A DNA stretch of 64,000 nt from Pseudorhodoplanes sp. (GCA_032027085.1 JAVSMS010000001.1:2062332-2126331), one strand, 5' to 3'; positions 1-8,129 are shown, numbered from the stretch's first letter. Made by a program: numbers and translations. The notes: generated by a model from the letters alone, not told the origin.

Positions 1-84
1 ATGACCCGCGGGCAGGTGACCGGCGGGTGGGCTTGGCGTCACCATCGCAAATGGCTGAAGGAACTGGTTACGGGTAAATCCTGA
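1..84 (+). CDS. Formate dehydrogenase gamma subunit (cytochrome b type), C-terminal end only
   Basis: Only the last 27 codons are inside the window, in a frame open at the left edge, ending at TGA 82-84. The residues fit the usual tail of FdnI/FdoI-type cytochrome b subunits, with a WAWRHHRKW segment matching the family pattern of WA, HH and W near the C terminus. That subunit anchors the periplasm-facing formate dehydrogenase and passes electrons to quinone. The assignment is supported mainly by the genes that follow (fdhE, selA, selB, selC), which typically sit behind a selenocysteine FDH. The ATG at position 1 is probably an internal Met rather than the start. Confidence 0.55.
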   Translation: MTRGQVTGGWAWRHHRKWLKELVTGKS

Positions 85-168
85 ACCGCAGCATATATGG
101 CGCCGGCATATAATTGCCGGCGCCGGCAAGGAAGACCGCGTGACCCGTGAGGTTCGTGAGGAAGAGTG

Positions 169-1086
169 ATGTCGCGAGTCGAAACGCCAGAAGCTGATCC
201 ATCCGCTGTCGGTACGATCCCAAAGCCTCCTTTTGTACGGCTTTCCGACCCTGTCGAGCTCTTTGCTGCCCGCGCTGGGCGCTTCCGCGCGCTCGCGGAA
301 GGCCATGATCTTGCACCCTATCTGCACTTTCTTGCAGAACTGTGCGAGGCGCAAGCGACGATGCAGGATGGGCTGGCCGAACCAGAAGCGATCGACGCCG
401 AAGTTCTTGCGCGCGCGCATGAGCATGCCATGCCGCCGCTTGATCGCGGCAGGTTTGCGGTGGACACGGTCTTTGCGGCCACCTTCGACCGTCTGTTAGC
501 GGCCGCGGAGCAAATGAACATGCCGCCGCAGGCCGCGGCGGCACGCGATCGCGTGAAGTTGATGGACGCGGCGCTGCGCGAGGAAATGGTGCACAACGTC
601 CTTGCCGAATCCATTCCGGTCGAGACGCTGGCCGAGCATATCTTTGTCGCCGCCGCCCTGCAGGTGCATTTTGCCCGTCTGGCCGCGCGCCTCGATCCCA
701 AAACTCTTGTATCTGTTGGCGATAGCCTTTGCCCGTCCTGCGGCGGTGCGCCGTCATCAACCGTGATCGTCCGATGGTCGGTCCCGGAGGGCGCGCGTTA
801 TTGCTCATGCTCTCTGTGCGGAACACTCTGGAATCACTTGCGGTCGAAATGCACGTTGTGCGGGGCCACCAAGCAAATCCTTTTCCAGGAAATCGAGGGA
901 AGCGGCGGCACCGTCAAAGCCGAGACCTGCGACGATTGCCGCGGTTACATGAAGGTCCTGTATCAGACCAAAAACGATGCGCTCGATCCGGTCGCCGACG
1001 ACGTAGCGACGCTTGGCCTCGATCTGCTTGTGCGTGAGCTTGGTTTCCGCCGCGGAGGCGTCAATCCGTTTCTGATCGGTTATTGA
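169..1086 (+). CDS. fdhE: Formate dehydrogenase accessory protein FdhE
   Basis: A cytoplasmic protein of 305 residues, the usual FdhE size. FdhE is needed for active membrane-bound formate dehydrogenase and is thought to act as an iron-binding (rubredoxin-like) maturation factor. The C-terminal half carries the expected paired cysteines: CPSC, a CSCSLC cluster, CTLC and CDDC, spaced over about 70 residues, while the N-terminal half is helical and cysteine-poor. I chose ATG 169 over the GTG at 166 because GAGGAAG at 158-164 gives good Shine-Dalgarno spacing. selA follows after 12 bases, so the two are very likely co-transcribed. Confidence 0.9.
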   Translation: MSRVETPEADPSAVGTIPKPPFVRLSDPVELFAARAGRFRALAEGHDLAPYLHFLAELCEAQATMQDGLAEPEAIDAEVLARAHEHAMPPLDRGRFAVDTVFAATFDRLLAAAEQMNMPPQAAAARDRVKLMDAALREEMVHNVLAESIPVETLAEHIFVAAALQVHFARLAARLDPKTLVSVGDSLCPSCGGAPSSTVIVRWSVPEGARYCSCSLCGTLWNHLRSKCTLCGATKQILFQEIEGSGGTVKAETCDDCRGYMKVLYQTKNDALDPVADDVATLGLDLLVRELGFRRGGVNPFLIGY

Positions 1087-1098
1087 CGGAGGCCAGAT

Positions 1099-2514
1099 GT
1101 GCACAAGGACGCCACTCGCCTCAGACGCATTCCGTCGGTTGACGAAATACTGAAAACCGCAGTGGCGGTGGAAGCCATTGACCGCTTTGGCCGTCCACTG
1201 GTTGTGGCTGCCATTCGCGGCGAAATCGACGAGGCGCGCAAGGCACTTGGCGCCGGCCAGAATGCTCCAATCGGCGCTCATGACATCGCTACATCCGCGC
1301 TAACGGAACTTGAAGTCGAATCCCGCCCGAATGTTCGTCCGGTGTTCAATCTCACGGGCACGGTGCTTCATACCAATCTCGGCCGTGCGATCTTGGCGGA
1401 AGCCGCAATCGAAGCCGCCACTGTCGCCATGCGTGAGGCGCTTGCACTTGAATTCGACCTCAAGGAAGGAAAGCGCGGTGAGCGTGACTCTCTGATTCGC
1501 GAGCTTTTGTGTGAATTGACCGGCGCCGAAGACGCGACGGTTGTCAACAACAATGCCGCCGCCGTCCTTTTGGCGCTCAACACGCTTGCAAAGGGCAAGG
1601 AGGCCATCGTATCGCGCGGTGAACTGATCGAAATCGGCGGCGCCTTCCGTATGCCGGAAATCATGTCGCGCGCTGGAGCAAGATTGGTCGAGGTCGGCAC
1701 CACCAACCGCACACATGAAAAGGACTATGTCGGCGCGATCGGACCGAAAACCGGGCTTATCCTGAAGGTGCATACCTCGAATTACCGGATTTCCGGCTTC
1801 ACAAAGGAAGTGCCGGCAAAAAAACTGTCCGAGATTGCCCGCAAAGGCAACGTGCCGCTGGTGAACGATCTTGGCTCCGGTACGCTGATTGATCTCGCGC
1901 GTTATGGTCTTGCACATGAGCCGACGGTCGCTGAGGCGGTCAGCGAGGGCGCCGATCTGGTGACGTTTTCCGGCGACAAGCTGCTGGGCGGGCCGCAGGC
2001 CGGATTCATTGTCGGCCGGAAGGAGCAGATCGAACGAATCAACAAGAATCCGATCAAACGCGCGCTGCGTATGGACAAAATTCGACTGGCCGCGATCGAA
2101 GCGACATTGCGACTCTATCGCGATCCTGATCGGTTGGCCGAAAAGCTGCCGACGGTCCGGCTACTGGCCAGGACAAAAGCCGATATCGAGGCGTCGGCAA
2201 AGCGTTTGGTTCCCGTGATCGGCCGTGCCGTTGGTCCGGCCTTTGCAGTGAATGTGATTGATTGTGCAAGCCAGATCGGCTCCGGCGCAATGCCCGAGGA
2301 AGCCATCGCGAGCGCCGGTATTGCCATTCGGCCGAAGGCGGGAAAAGGCAGCGGCCGCGCGCTTGCGACACTTTCCTCGGCGTTCCGCTCGTTACCGGTG
2401 CCGGTGCTTGGCCGTATCGACAATCAGACTTTCATTCTGGATCTGCGTTGCCTGGAAGAGGATGGAAGCTTCATCCGCAATCTTGTGTCGTTCAAACACA
2501 AAGGTAGCCAGTGA
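1099..2514 (+). CDS. selA: L-seryl-tRNA(Sec) selenium transferase SelA
   Basis: SelA is a PLP enzyme that converts Ser-tRNA(Sec) to Sec-tRNA(Sec) using selenophosphate. The product is 471 residues, close to the family norm. The N terminus has the typical RRIPSVDEIL segment, and the PLP-binding lysine is K294 within SGDKLLGGPQ, almost the same position as K295 of the E. coli enzyme. The RPVFNLTGTVLHTNLGR block is also characteristic. The start is GTG 1099 with ACGGAGG at 1086-1092; an ATG two bases upstream is out of frame. The stop overlaps the start of the next gene. Its presence means the organism makes selenoproteins; the Sec-containing FDH catalytic subunit is presumably just upstream of the window. 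Confidence 0.96.
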   Translation: MHKDATRLRRIPSVDEILKTAVAVEAIDRFGRPLVVAAIRGEIDEARKALGAGQNAPIGAHDIATSALTELEVESRPNVRPVFNLTGTVLHTNLGRAILAEAAIEAATVAMREALALEFDLKEGKRGERDSLIRELLCELTGAEDATVVNNNAAAVLLALNTLAKGKEAIVSRGELIEIGGAFRMPEIMSRAGARLVEVGTTNRTHEKDYVGAIGPKTGLILKVHTSNYRISGFTKEVPAKKLSEIARKGNVPLVNDLGSGTLIDLARYGLAHEPTVAEAVSEGADLVTFSGDKLLGGPQAGFIVGRKEQIERINKNPIKRALRMDKIRLAAIEATLRLYRDPDRLAEKLPTVRLLARTKADIEASAKRLVPVIGRAVGPAFAVNVIDCASQIGSGAMPEEAIASAGIAIRPKAGKGSGRALATLSSAFRSLPVPVLGRIDNQTFILDLRCLEEDGSFIRNLVSFKHKGSQ

Positions 2515-3314
2515 TGCGCTGGCTCACTCGTATCTCGGCGCGCAAATCCAGGCCTGCCCAGGAGCAATCCGTGGCCGATACGATGGCGGCCGCATTCGAC
2601 GCCGCGCAGCGCAACGATTATGAGACTGCTCTTTCAATCTGGGGGACACTTGCCCAGCAGGGCGTTGCGCGTGCGCAGAACAACGTCGGCGCCTGTTTTG
2701 CCGAGGGCATGGGTGTAGAGCGCGATCATACGCTCGCGTTCAAATGGCTTACGCTGTCTGCGCAAGCTGGCGATCCCGTTGGCCAGCGCAATCTCGCGGC
2801 GCTTTACTTCAAAGGGGAGGGCGTCGAATCTGATCCGGCACGAGCGGCAGAGCTTTATCGCAGCGCGGCGGAATCCGGCGATGCGCCGGCCCAGGACATG
2901 CTGAGTTGGATGCTGCTTGAAGGAGACCTGATCGCGCCTGACCATGTGGAGTCGCGACGCTGGGCGGAAGCTGCAGCAGCCCAAGGTGTTGCTGCGTCGA
3001 TGACCAGGATCGGCATGATCTACCACAACGCGCTTGGTGTAGAACGAGATCCAGCCGCGGCGGTGCGGTGGTGGGACAAGGCTGCTGCGCGCGGAGATGC
3101 GGATGCGCAGGCCATGCTCGGTGCAGCGTTCCACTTGGGTGCTGGCGTGGCGCGCGACCCGGTGGCTGCGATGACCTGGCTGCTGCGTGGCCAGGAGGGG
3201 GGTAGCGAACTTGCCACTCCGTTCCTTGACGCTGTGCGCGCGAGTCTGGCGCCAGCTGAACTGGATCGCGCGGTCGCACTGGCCGAGCAACCCTTGCCGG
3301 AGCCCGTGGCATGA
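2514..3314 (+). CDS. Sel1-like repeat (tetratricopeptide-type) protein between selA and selB
   Basis: The 266-residue product contains about five Sel1-like repeats of roughly 36 residues, each with an A-x-A/G-Q-N-x-L/V-G start, a G-x-G-V-x-x-D turn and an A-x-x-W/Y-L/Y helix. Such repeats form an alpha-solenoid used for protein-protein contacts. I see no signal peptide, although a basic N terminus precedes the repeats. It is translationally coupled on both sides: the selA stop overlaps ATG 2514 (TGATG) and its own stop overlaps selB (ATGA). A scaffold or maturation role in selenoprotein or FDH assembly is an inference from position only. The name similarity of Sel1 repeats to the sel genes is coincidental. 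Confidence 0.85.
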   Translation: MRWLTRISARKSRPAQEQSVADTMAAAFDAAQRNDYETALSIWGTLAQQGVARAQNNVGACFAEGMGVERDHTLAFKWLTLSAQAGDPVGQRNLAALYFKGEGVESDPARAAELYRSAAESGDAPAQDMLSWMLLEGDLIAPDHVESRRWAEAAAAQGVAASMTRIGMIYHNALGVERDPAAAVRWWDKAAARGDADAQAMLGAAFHLGAGVARDPVAAMTWLLRGQEGGSELATPFLDAVRASLAPAELDRAVALAEQPLPEPVA

Positions 3315-5392
3315 TCATTGGCACGGCAGGTCATATCGATCATGGCAAGACGTCGCTCGTGCGCGCGCTCACCGGTGTCGACACCGACCGACTCAAGGAA
3401 GAAAAATCGCGTGGTATTTCCATAGATATCGGCTTCGCCTATCTGCCGGTCGACGACAGCCGCATCATTGGTTTCGTCGACGTACCGGGACATGAGCGTT
3501 TTGTCCATAATATGCTGGCGGGCGCGACAGGAATCGATTTTGTCCTGATGATTGTGGCTGCGGATGATGGGATCATGCCACAAACCAGGGAGCATCTGGC
3601 GATCATTGATCTGCTCGGCATCGATCGTGGGATCGTGGCCCTGAGCAAGAGCGATCTTGTCGATGCCGATCAGATCGCGCGGGTGACCAACGAAATCGCA
3701 AATGCACTGCTGCCGACATCTTTGAAAGATATCGAGATTGTGCCGGTTTCATCGACCACCGGACAGGGGGTGGATGCACTGCGGCAGAAGCTTTTCGATG
3801 CCGCGCGCACGCTCGGGATCCGGGCCAACAAGGGTCGGTTCAGGCTCGCCGTCGATCGTTCGTTCACGCTGCACGGCGCGGGTACGGTGGTAACCGGGAC
3901 CGTATTGTCCGGGCGTGTTGCGGTCGGGGACCGTGTGACGGTCAGCCCCTCGGGGGTGGAGGCGCGGGTTCGGTCCCTGCATGCGCAGAACCGCGCCGCG
4001 GAGTTTGGGCAGCCCGGTGATCGCTGCGCTCTCAATCTGGTCGGTGAGAAGATCACCAAGGATGTGATTTCGCGCGGCGACGTTGTTCTCGATCCACAGC
4101 TGCACGCGCCTGCGGACCGGATCGATGCCGAATTGCGGGTTCTTCAATCTGAAACCAAGGCTATAGGTCAATGGATGCCGGTGCGGCTCCATCATGCGGC
4201 GGCAGAGACGGGTGCACGCATTGTGCTGCTGCAAGACACGCCCATCGAGCCCGGAAGCACGGCCTTTGTCCAGCTCGTGCTTGAGTCTCCCATCGCCGCG
4301 GCCGTTGGCGACCGCTTTGTGGTGCGCGACACGAGTGCGCAGCACACCATCGGCGGCGGTCGTTTTCTCGATCTGCGGGCACCTGCACGCAAGCGGCGGA
4401 CGACAGAGCGTCTCGCGCAACTGCAAGCGCTTGCCATCGCTCAACCTGAAAAGGCATTGCTCAGTCTGCTCGATCGAGATCCGAGCTATACTGATCTTGA
4501 TGCATTCGCCCGCGATCATGCGATGGCGCAGGCGGAACTCGAAGCTATTGTCGAGCGCAATGCGCTTGTCCGAATTGCCGTGTCGAAGACGACGCTGGGT
4601 CTTTCACCGGCGAGCTGGCTGCGGCTGAAGCGTAGTTTGATCGCGGCGCTTGAGAGATTCCATGCTGAAAATCCTGATCTCGCCGGGATCGGACTAGAGC
4701 GGTTGCGTCTGCAACTTGAACCACGCCTGCCGGCTCCTGCCTTCGTCGCCATGCTCCAGAATTTGCAGCGTCGCGGCGAGATCACCCTCGACGGTGCATG
4801 GGTCAAGCTGCCGGGCCACGAAGTGCAGCTTACGCTGCGGGATGAATCGCTATGGGCGCGGATACGCCCGCTCATCAGCGGTGCGGAGCGCTTCCGCCCC
4901 CCGCGTGTGCGCGACATCGCGGGTCTCCTCGACGTGCCGGAAACGGAGATGCGGCGTCTTTTGAAGCTTCTCAGCCGGATCGGACAATTGGATGAAGTTG
5001 CTCACGATCATTTCTTCCTGCGTGGCACCGTCGCGGAAATGGTCCAAATAGCTAGGCACTTGGCGGAGTCCGCGAAAAGAGGGGAATTTTCCGCCGCGCA
5101 GTTTCGCGACCAGCTCGATAATGGCCGCAAAGTCGCCATTCAGATTCTCGAATTTTTCGATCGTCACGGTGTGACGCTGCGCCGCGGTGATCTGCGACGC
5201 ATCAACAAGCATCGTCTCGACCTGTTTCGCCTGCCAGCCGGCGAGAACGGCGAGCCAAAGTCTGTGCTTTCAGGAGGAGAAACGTCCCCGGTGGGGCGTC
5301 CGGACTTCAAATCCGGGAAGGGCCGCGAGACGGTTCTTAGTGGGTTCGACTCCCACTCTCTTCCGCCACTTTCCCGAAGGACCGCACGATGA
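3311..5392 (+). CDS. selB: Selenocysteine-specific elongation factor SelB (reading frame runs through selC)
   Basis: SelB delivers Sec-tRNA(Sec) to the ribosome at UGA codons followed by a SECIS hairpin. The N terminus is an EF-Tu-like GTPase: P-loop GHIDHGKT at residues 7-14, DVPGH at 57-61 and SKSD at 112-115 as the NKxD variant. Beta-barrel domains follow, then a winged-helix C-terminal region that binds SECIS RNA, ending near residue 640 with an ILEFFDRHGVTLRRGD segment typical of the last winged helix. The frame then continues without a stop through the whole tRNA-Sec gene (residues 655-686) to TGA 5390-5392, giving 693 residues against 614 in E. coli. The stop overlaps the next ATG. Whether the extra 50 residues exist in the protein is unknown. 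Confidence 0.93.
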   Translation: MIIGTAGHIDHGKTSLVRALTGVDTDRLKEEKSRGISIDIGFAYLPVDDSRIIGFVDVPGHERFVHNMLAGATGIDFVLMIVAADDGIMPQTREHLAIIDLLGIDRGIVALSKSDLVDADQIARVTNEIANALLPTSLKDIEIVPVSSTTGQGVDALRQKLFDAARTLGIRANKGRFRLAVDRSFTLHGAGTVVTGTVLSGRVAVGDRVTVSPSGVEARVRSLHAQNRAAEFGQPGDRCALNLVGEKITKDVISRGDVVLDPQLHAPADRIDAELRVLQSETKAIGQWMPVRLHHAAAETGARIVLLQDTPIEPGSTAFVQLVLESPIAAAVGDRFVVRDTSAQHTIGGGRFLDLRAPARKRRTTERLAQLQALAIAQPEKALLSLLDRDPSYTDLDAFARDHAMAQAELEAIVERNALVRIAVSKTTLGLSPASWLRLKRSLIAALERFHAENPDLAGIGLERLRLQLEPRLPAPAFVAMLQNLQRRGEITLDGAWVKLPGHEVQLTLRDESLWARIRPLISGAERFRPPRVRDIAGLLDVPETEMRRLLKLLSRIGQLDEVAHDHFFLRGTVAEMVQIARHLAESAKRGEFSAAQFRDQLDNGRKVAIQILEFFDRHGVTLRRGDLRRINKHRLDLFRLPAGENGEPKSVLSGGETSPVGRPDFKSGKGRETVLSGFDSHSLPPLSRRTAR
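5273..5368 (+). tRNA. selC: tRNA-Sec (anticodon TCA), inside the 3' end of the selB frame
   Basis: A 96-base gene including encoded CCA at 5366-5368. The acceptor stem is 8 bp (5273-5280 with 5357-5364, one G-U pair) and the T stem 5 bp (5340-5344 with 5352-5356) around the loop TTCGACT. This gives the 8+5 arrangement typical of bacterial tRNA-Sec. The anticodon TCA is at 5307-5309 in the loop CTTCAAA, and a long variable arm follows it. All of it lies on the same strand and within the open selB frame. There is no visible stop or separate promoter between the SelB winged-helix region and the tRNA. Confidence 0.96.
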
Positions 5393-5853
5393 GCATGAAG
5401 CCGATCGACAATTATCTTCAAAGGCTCGACTCGACGGCGCGCTCTAAGAGCGCATCAGAAGATGCATATCGCCGCGAGGCGGCCGAGCGGATCAAGGAGC
5501 TTGAGCGCGCGCGCGCCTTCTCGTTCCGGCGGCTGGCTCTTGTGAGGTCTGTCGCAGAGGCCGTGGCCGGCGCCAAAGATGAGGCAGAGGCCGCCGCGCG
5601 GGGATCTGCGGCGTTTCTGCGGGAAATCGGATGGACCGGCGCAACCGAGTCACAGCGCGAAGTCCTGGAGCGCTTCAGCCCGATTATTGCTTCGCTTTGG
5701 GAGATGTGCCGCGACGAGCCGCCGGCAGTCGACGTGCATGGCATCGACGACGATCTTGCCGCGTTTGAGACTTGGTTCGCGCAGAACCGGAACGGTTCTT
5801 TCCTGAGTCTGATGGATGCAGAACCCCTGGAGCTGCCGCTTGTCGAAGTGTGA
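5389..5853 (+). CDS. Hypothetical protein, 154 aa, first gene after selC
   Basis: I do not recognise a family. The product is soluble and charged: an N-terminal helical stretch rich in Lys, Arg, Glu and Ala (residues about 10-50, possible coiled coil), then a second helical part with Trp-containing segments and an acidic C terminus. ATG 5389 overlaps the selB stop as ATGA, and GAAGGA at 5376-5381 gives a Shine-Dalgarno. The next gene overlaps its 3' end, so it is part of the same operon as selB and the lipoate genes. Codon composition resembles its neighbours, which supports it being a real gene. Confidence 0.75.
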   Translation: MSMKPIDNYLQRLDSTARSKSASEDAYRREAAERIKELERARAFSFRRLALVRSVAEAVAGAKDEAEAAARGSAAFLREIGWTGATESQREVLERFSPIIASLWEMCRDEPPAVDVHGIDDDLAAFETWFAQNRNGSFLSLMDAEPLELPLVEV

Positions 5854-6241
5854 ATCGTTGCCAAGTGGTGCGTTTCTTTTTGACCACTGGGTGGTGGAAG
5901 AATTCCGCCGGTTGGATGGTTTCACGGCGCTTGTGGTGCTTGTCGGAATCGGCGACACCACCGTGTCCCCGCTGCGATCGACCTTTATGCATGTCATCGG
6001 CGAGGAACTGGACTGGATGGAGTTTTGCAAATTGCTCGCCGGCGCTGGCGTCGCCTGGGACGGCGTGCTGTTGGAGACTGTATCCGCGAAGGATGGCGGT
6101 CCGGTAACCGACGCTGAAGCACGCGCGGCGTTGCGGGCGTTAGAAAAGCGCGTGGTCGAAGACCGCCTGGTCATCAATGAGGGTCATTTTTTCGATAAAT
6201 GGGGGCGCCGGTTGAAAATCGAGGAGGCGTTGCCGCAATGA
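5840..6241 (+). CDS. Hypothetical protein, about 133 aa, upstream of lipoate ligase
   Basis: No family recognised. The protein is soluble, with a hydrophobic GFTALVVLVGIGD core early on, a DWMEFCKLL segment in the middle and a charged C terminus. It holds no obvious metal or nucleotide motif. The start is uncertain: TTG 5840 with GGAG at 5829-5832 is well spaced, while ATG 5816 is an in-frame alternative adding 8 residues and has a poorer ribosome site. It overlaps the preceding gene in another frame, and its stop overlaps the lipoate ligase start (ATGA). This tight packing argues that it works with the ligase, DsrE and lipoyl carrier genes that follow. Confidence 0.7.
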   Translation: MSKCESLPSGAFLFDHWVVEEFRRLDGFTALVVLVGIGDTTVSPLRSTFMHVIGEELDWMEFCKLLAGAGVAWDGVLLETVSAKDGGPVTDAEARAALRALEKRVVEDRLVINEGHFFDKWGRRLKIEEALPQ

Positions 6242-7305
6242 GCGTAGCGCTGCGCATTCTTGATACGGCAGAAATGCCGGCGCGCTGGAATGTCGCGATG
6301 ACGGCGGCGCTGACCGAGCTGCACCGCGCCGGGCGGATCGCCGACACACTGCGTTTTCATCGCTATCCGGCTGCTGTCCTTATCGGGCGGCATCAGAATC
6401 TCGGGCAGGCGGTCCATGTCGGCAGGTGCCGAGCCGCCGGAATCGAACTTGCGCGACGCGTGACGGGCGGTGGCGCCGTCTATATGGCACCAGGTGCTCT
6501 TGCTTGGGATTTGGTCATTGGGCGCGATACTGTCGGCTCTCGACTCAATCACGCGGCCGCTGCGGTCGGCGAAGCTGTAGCCGCAGCTTTGGCACGTCTC
6601 GGCCTGCCTGCGCGCTACCGGGCTGAAAACGAAATTGAGATCGCAGGCCGCAAGATATGCGGTATGAGCGGCTATTTCGACGGCGGCACGCTGGTTTATC
6701 AGGGAACGATACTCACCGACGCCAGTCTTTCGAACATGTCTCGGTTTCTGAAGCTGCCTTTGAAGCGCACACAGTCACTCCGTCACGACCTCAGAGAGCG
6801 GCTGGCGACTGTGACGGAAATTCTGGGGCGAAATCCGGATCCGGGTGAGATCGAAAATGCAATAGAGGCGGAACTTGCCCATGCGCTTGGTAGGTCGTCC
6901 ATACGGCGAGACCTGACGGTCGAAGAGAGGGAGCTGGCCGAAGAATGGCATCGCACGGAATTTGGGCTGGAGTCTTTTGTGAGCGGCTGCGATCTGCCGA
7001 GCGAGGAAATGACGATGATTGGACGAGACGGCTGTGTCCATGCCTATATCAAACTCATTCCCGGTTCGGAACGCCTCATTGATCAGATATGGCTTACGGG
7101 AAATTTCAGCGTCTCTCCGTCCCGGACGATTCCCGATCTGGAAGCCGCGCTGCGCGGAATGCCAGTGCAGCATGCATCCGAACGGACGGTCGAAATCCTG
7201 TCCAGTAGACAGATCGAAATGCGCGGTGCCTCTTGCTGCGACCTTGCGGCAGCAATTGCAAAGGCGGCGGTCGGTGGTTGCGGCCGGCGAACGAAATCCC
7301 TGTGA
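6238..7305 (+). CDS. lplA: Lipoate-protein ligase A family protein
   Basis: Predicted to attach lipoate (or a related acid) through an acyl-AMP to a lysine on a carrier protein. The 355-residue length suggests the catalytic domain plus the C-terminal accessory domain of two-domain LplA enzymes. Diagnostic residues are visible: RRVTGGGAVY at 73-82 for lipoyl-AMP binding and the conserved lysine K139 within the GRKICG segment, preceded by an NEIEI stretch. ATG 6238 overlaps the previous stop, and its own stop overlaps the DsrE gene, so it is translationally coupled to both. The obvious substrate is the GcvH-like protein two genes downstream. It could instead be a general lipoate scavenging enzyme, but its place in this operon argues for a dedicated role. 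Confidence 0.85.
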   Translation: MSVALRILDTAEMPARWNVAMTAALTELHRAGRIADTLRFHRYPAAVLIGRHQNLGQAVHVGRCRAAGIELARRVTGGGAVYMAPGALAWDLVIGRDTVGSRLNHAAAAVGEAVAAALARLGLPARYRAENEIEIAGRKICGMSGYFDGGTLVYQGTILTDASLSNMSRFLKLPLKRTQSLRHDLRERLATVTEILGRNPDPGEIENAIEAELAHALGRSSIRRDLTVEERELAEEWHRTEFGLESFVSGCDLPSEEMTMIGRDGCVHAYIKLIPGSERLIDQIWLTGNFSVSPSRTIPDLEAALRGMPVQHASERTVEILSSRQIEMRGASCCDLAAAIAKAAVGGCGRRTKSL

Positions 7306-7679
7306 AACGACGACTTCTTATCGTCCTTCTGAACACCGACCCGCGAAATGTGGAGGAGCTCGCCGCGCCCTTCTACCATGCTGCCGTAGCGGCTGCGATG
7401 GATTACGAGGTTGATGTTGTCTGCACGGCGACCGCCGGAAAGCTGATGATCAAGGGTGTCGCCGAGAATCTGCACGCCAAGGCCGGACATCCCATGACTG
7501 TACACGACTGGATCAAGGAGGCGCATCAGCATGGCGCGCGCTTCTGGGCGTGCCCTGCCAATCTTGATTTGTTTGATATCACTGAAGAGGATTTAATTTC
7601 TGAGTGCAGCGGCATGATGGGTGCGGCTTCCATGATCGAGGGAATCATGGAGGATGACTGTCGGGTGCTGACCTATTAG
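7302..7679 (+). CDS. DsrE-family (sulfur-relay type) protein
   Basis: A 125-residue protein of the DsrE/TusD-like fold. Proteins of this family carry persulfide sulfur on a conserved cysteine and pass it to partner proteins. The likely active cysteine is C84 in the ACPANL segment, followed by an ITEEDLI helix as in the family. C41, C102 and C120 are further cysteines. The GTG start at 7302 overlaps the lplA stop (GTGA). It is followed 9 bases later by the lipoyl-carrier gene. DsrE proteins, lipoate ligases and GcvH-like carriers also occur together in sHdr sulfur-oxidation loci, but no hdr-like genes are seen here. Confidence 0.82.
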   Translation: MKRRLLIVLLNTDPRNVEELAAPFYHAAVAAAMDYEVDVVCTATAGKLMIKGVAENLHAKAGHPMTVHDWIKEAHQHGARFWACPANLDLFDITEEDLISECSGMMGAASMIEGIMEDDCRVLTY

Positions 7680-7688
7680 GAGAGTGGG

Positions 7689-8129
7689 GTGGTTGCGGTT
7701 CGCGGATGCATGTTTCCAGATAACCTGCTCTACGACGTTCCAAATCACACTTGGTACAGTCCGGATAAAGACGGTCTTGTCCGCGTAGGCATGACCCAAG
7801 TGGCCATCGCGCTCGCGCGCGAAGTGCTGGTGTTCACGCCCAAGCGTGCCGGCCGTGTGTTTGAAGCGCAACGTTCCATTGCCACGATCGAGAGTGCCAA
7901 ATGGGTTGGCGTTGTGCGCGCCGCCTTTGATGGCGAGGTGGCTGCCGTCAATGAGGGATTGGTGGCACGACCCACTACGGCGAACTACGATTGTTACGGC
8001 GAGGGTTGGTTAATGCTTGTGCGACCAGCGAAAGGCGACTGGCAAGCCGGCCTGGTCACTGGTGCGGCGGTAGGGCCAGCATATGAGGACTGGATGGAGA
8101 ACGAAGGCTATCCAGGTTGCGGCGGCTAG
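7689..8129 (+). CDS. GcvH-like lipoyl carrier protein
   Basis: The 146-residue product has the H-protein fold signature. The lipoylation lysine is K71 within TIESAKWVG (family pattern IES-x-K-x-x), followed by the usual beta-turn region FDGEVAAVNE and the YGEGW motif near residues 103-107. In the glycine cleavage system the lipoyl arm shuttles an aminomethyl group, but no gcvT or gcvP is nearby. Here the partners are a lipoate ligase and a DsrE protein, which makes it resemble LbpA-type lipoate-binding proteins. The start is GTG 7689; AGGAG around 7679-7683 is a close Shine-Dalgarno. It is the last gene of the operon that starts before the window. Confidence 0.82.
   Translation: MVAVRGCMFPDNLLYDVPNHTWYSPDKDGLVRVGMTQVAIALAREVLVFTPKRAGRVFEAQRSIATIESAKWVGVVRAAFDGEVAAVNEGLVARPTTANYDCYGEGWLMLVRPAKGDWQAGLVTGAAVGPAYEDWMENEGYPGCGG

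Noticed and set aside
7689-8129. Glycine cleavage system H protein as such
   Set aside because: The fold and lysine motif match, but no gcvT or gcvP is nearby and the gene is coupled to a ligase and a DsrE gene, so a glycine cleavage label would be misleading.
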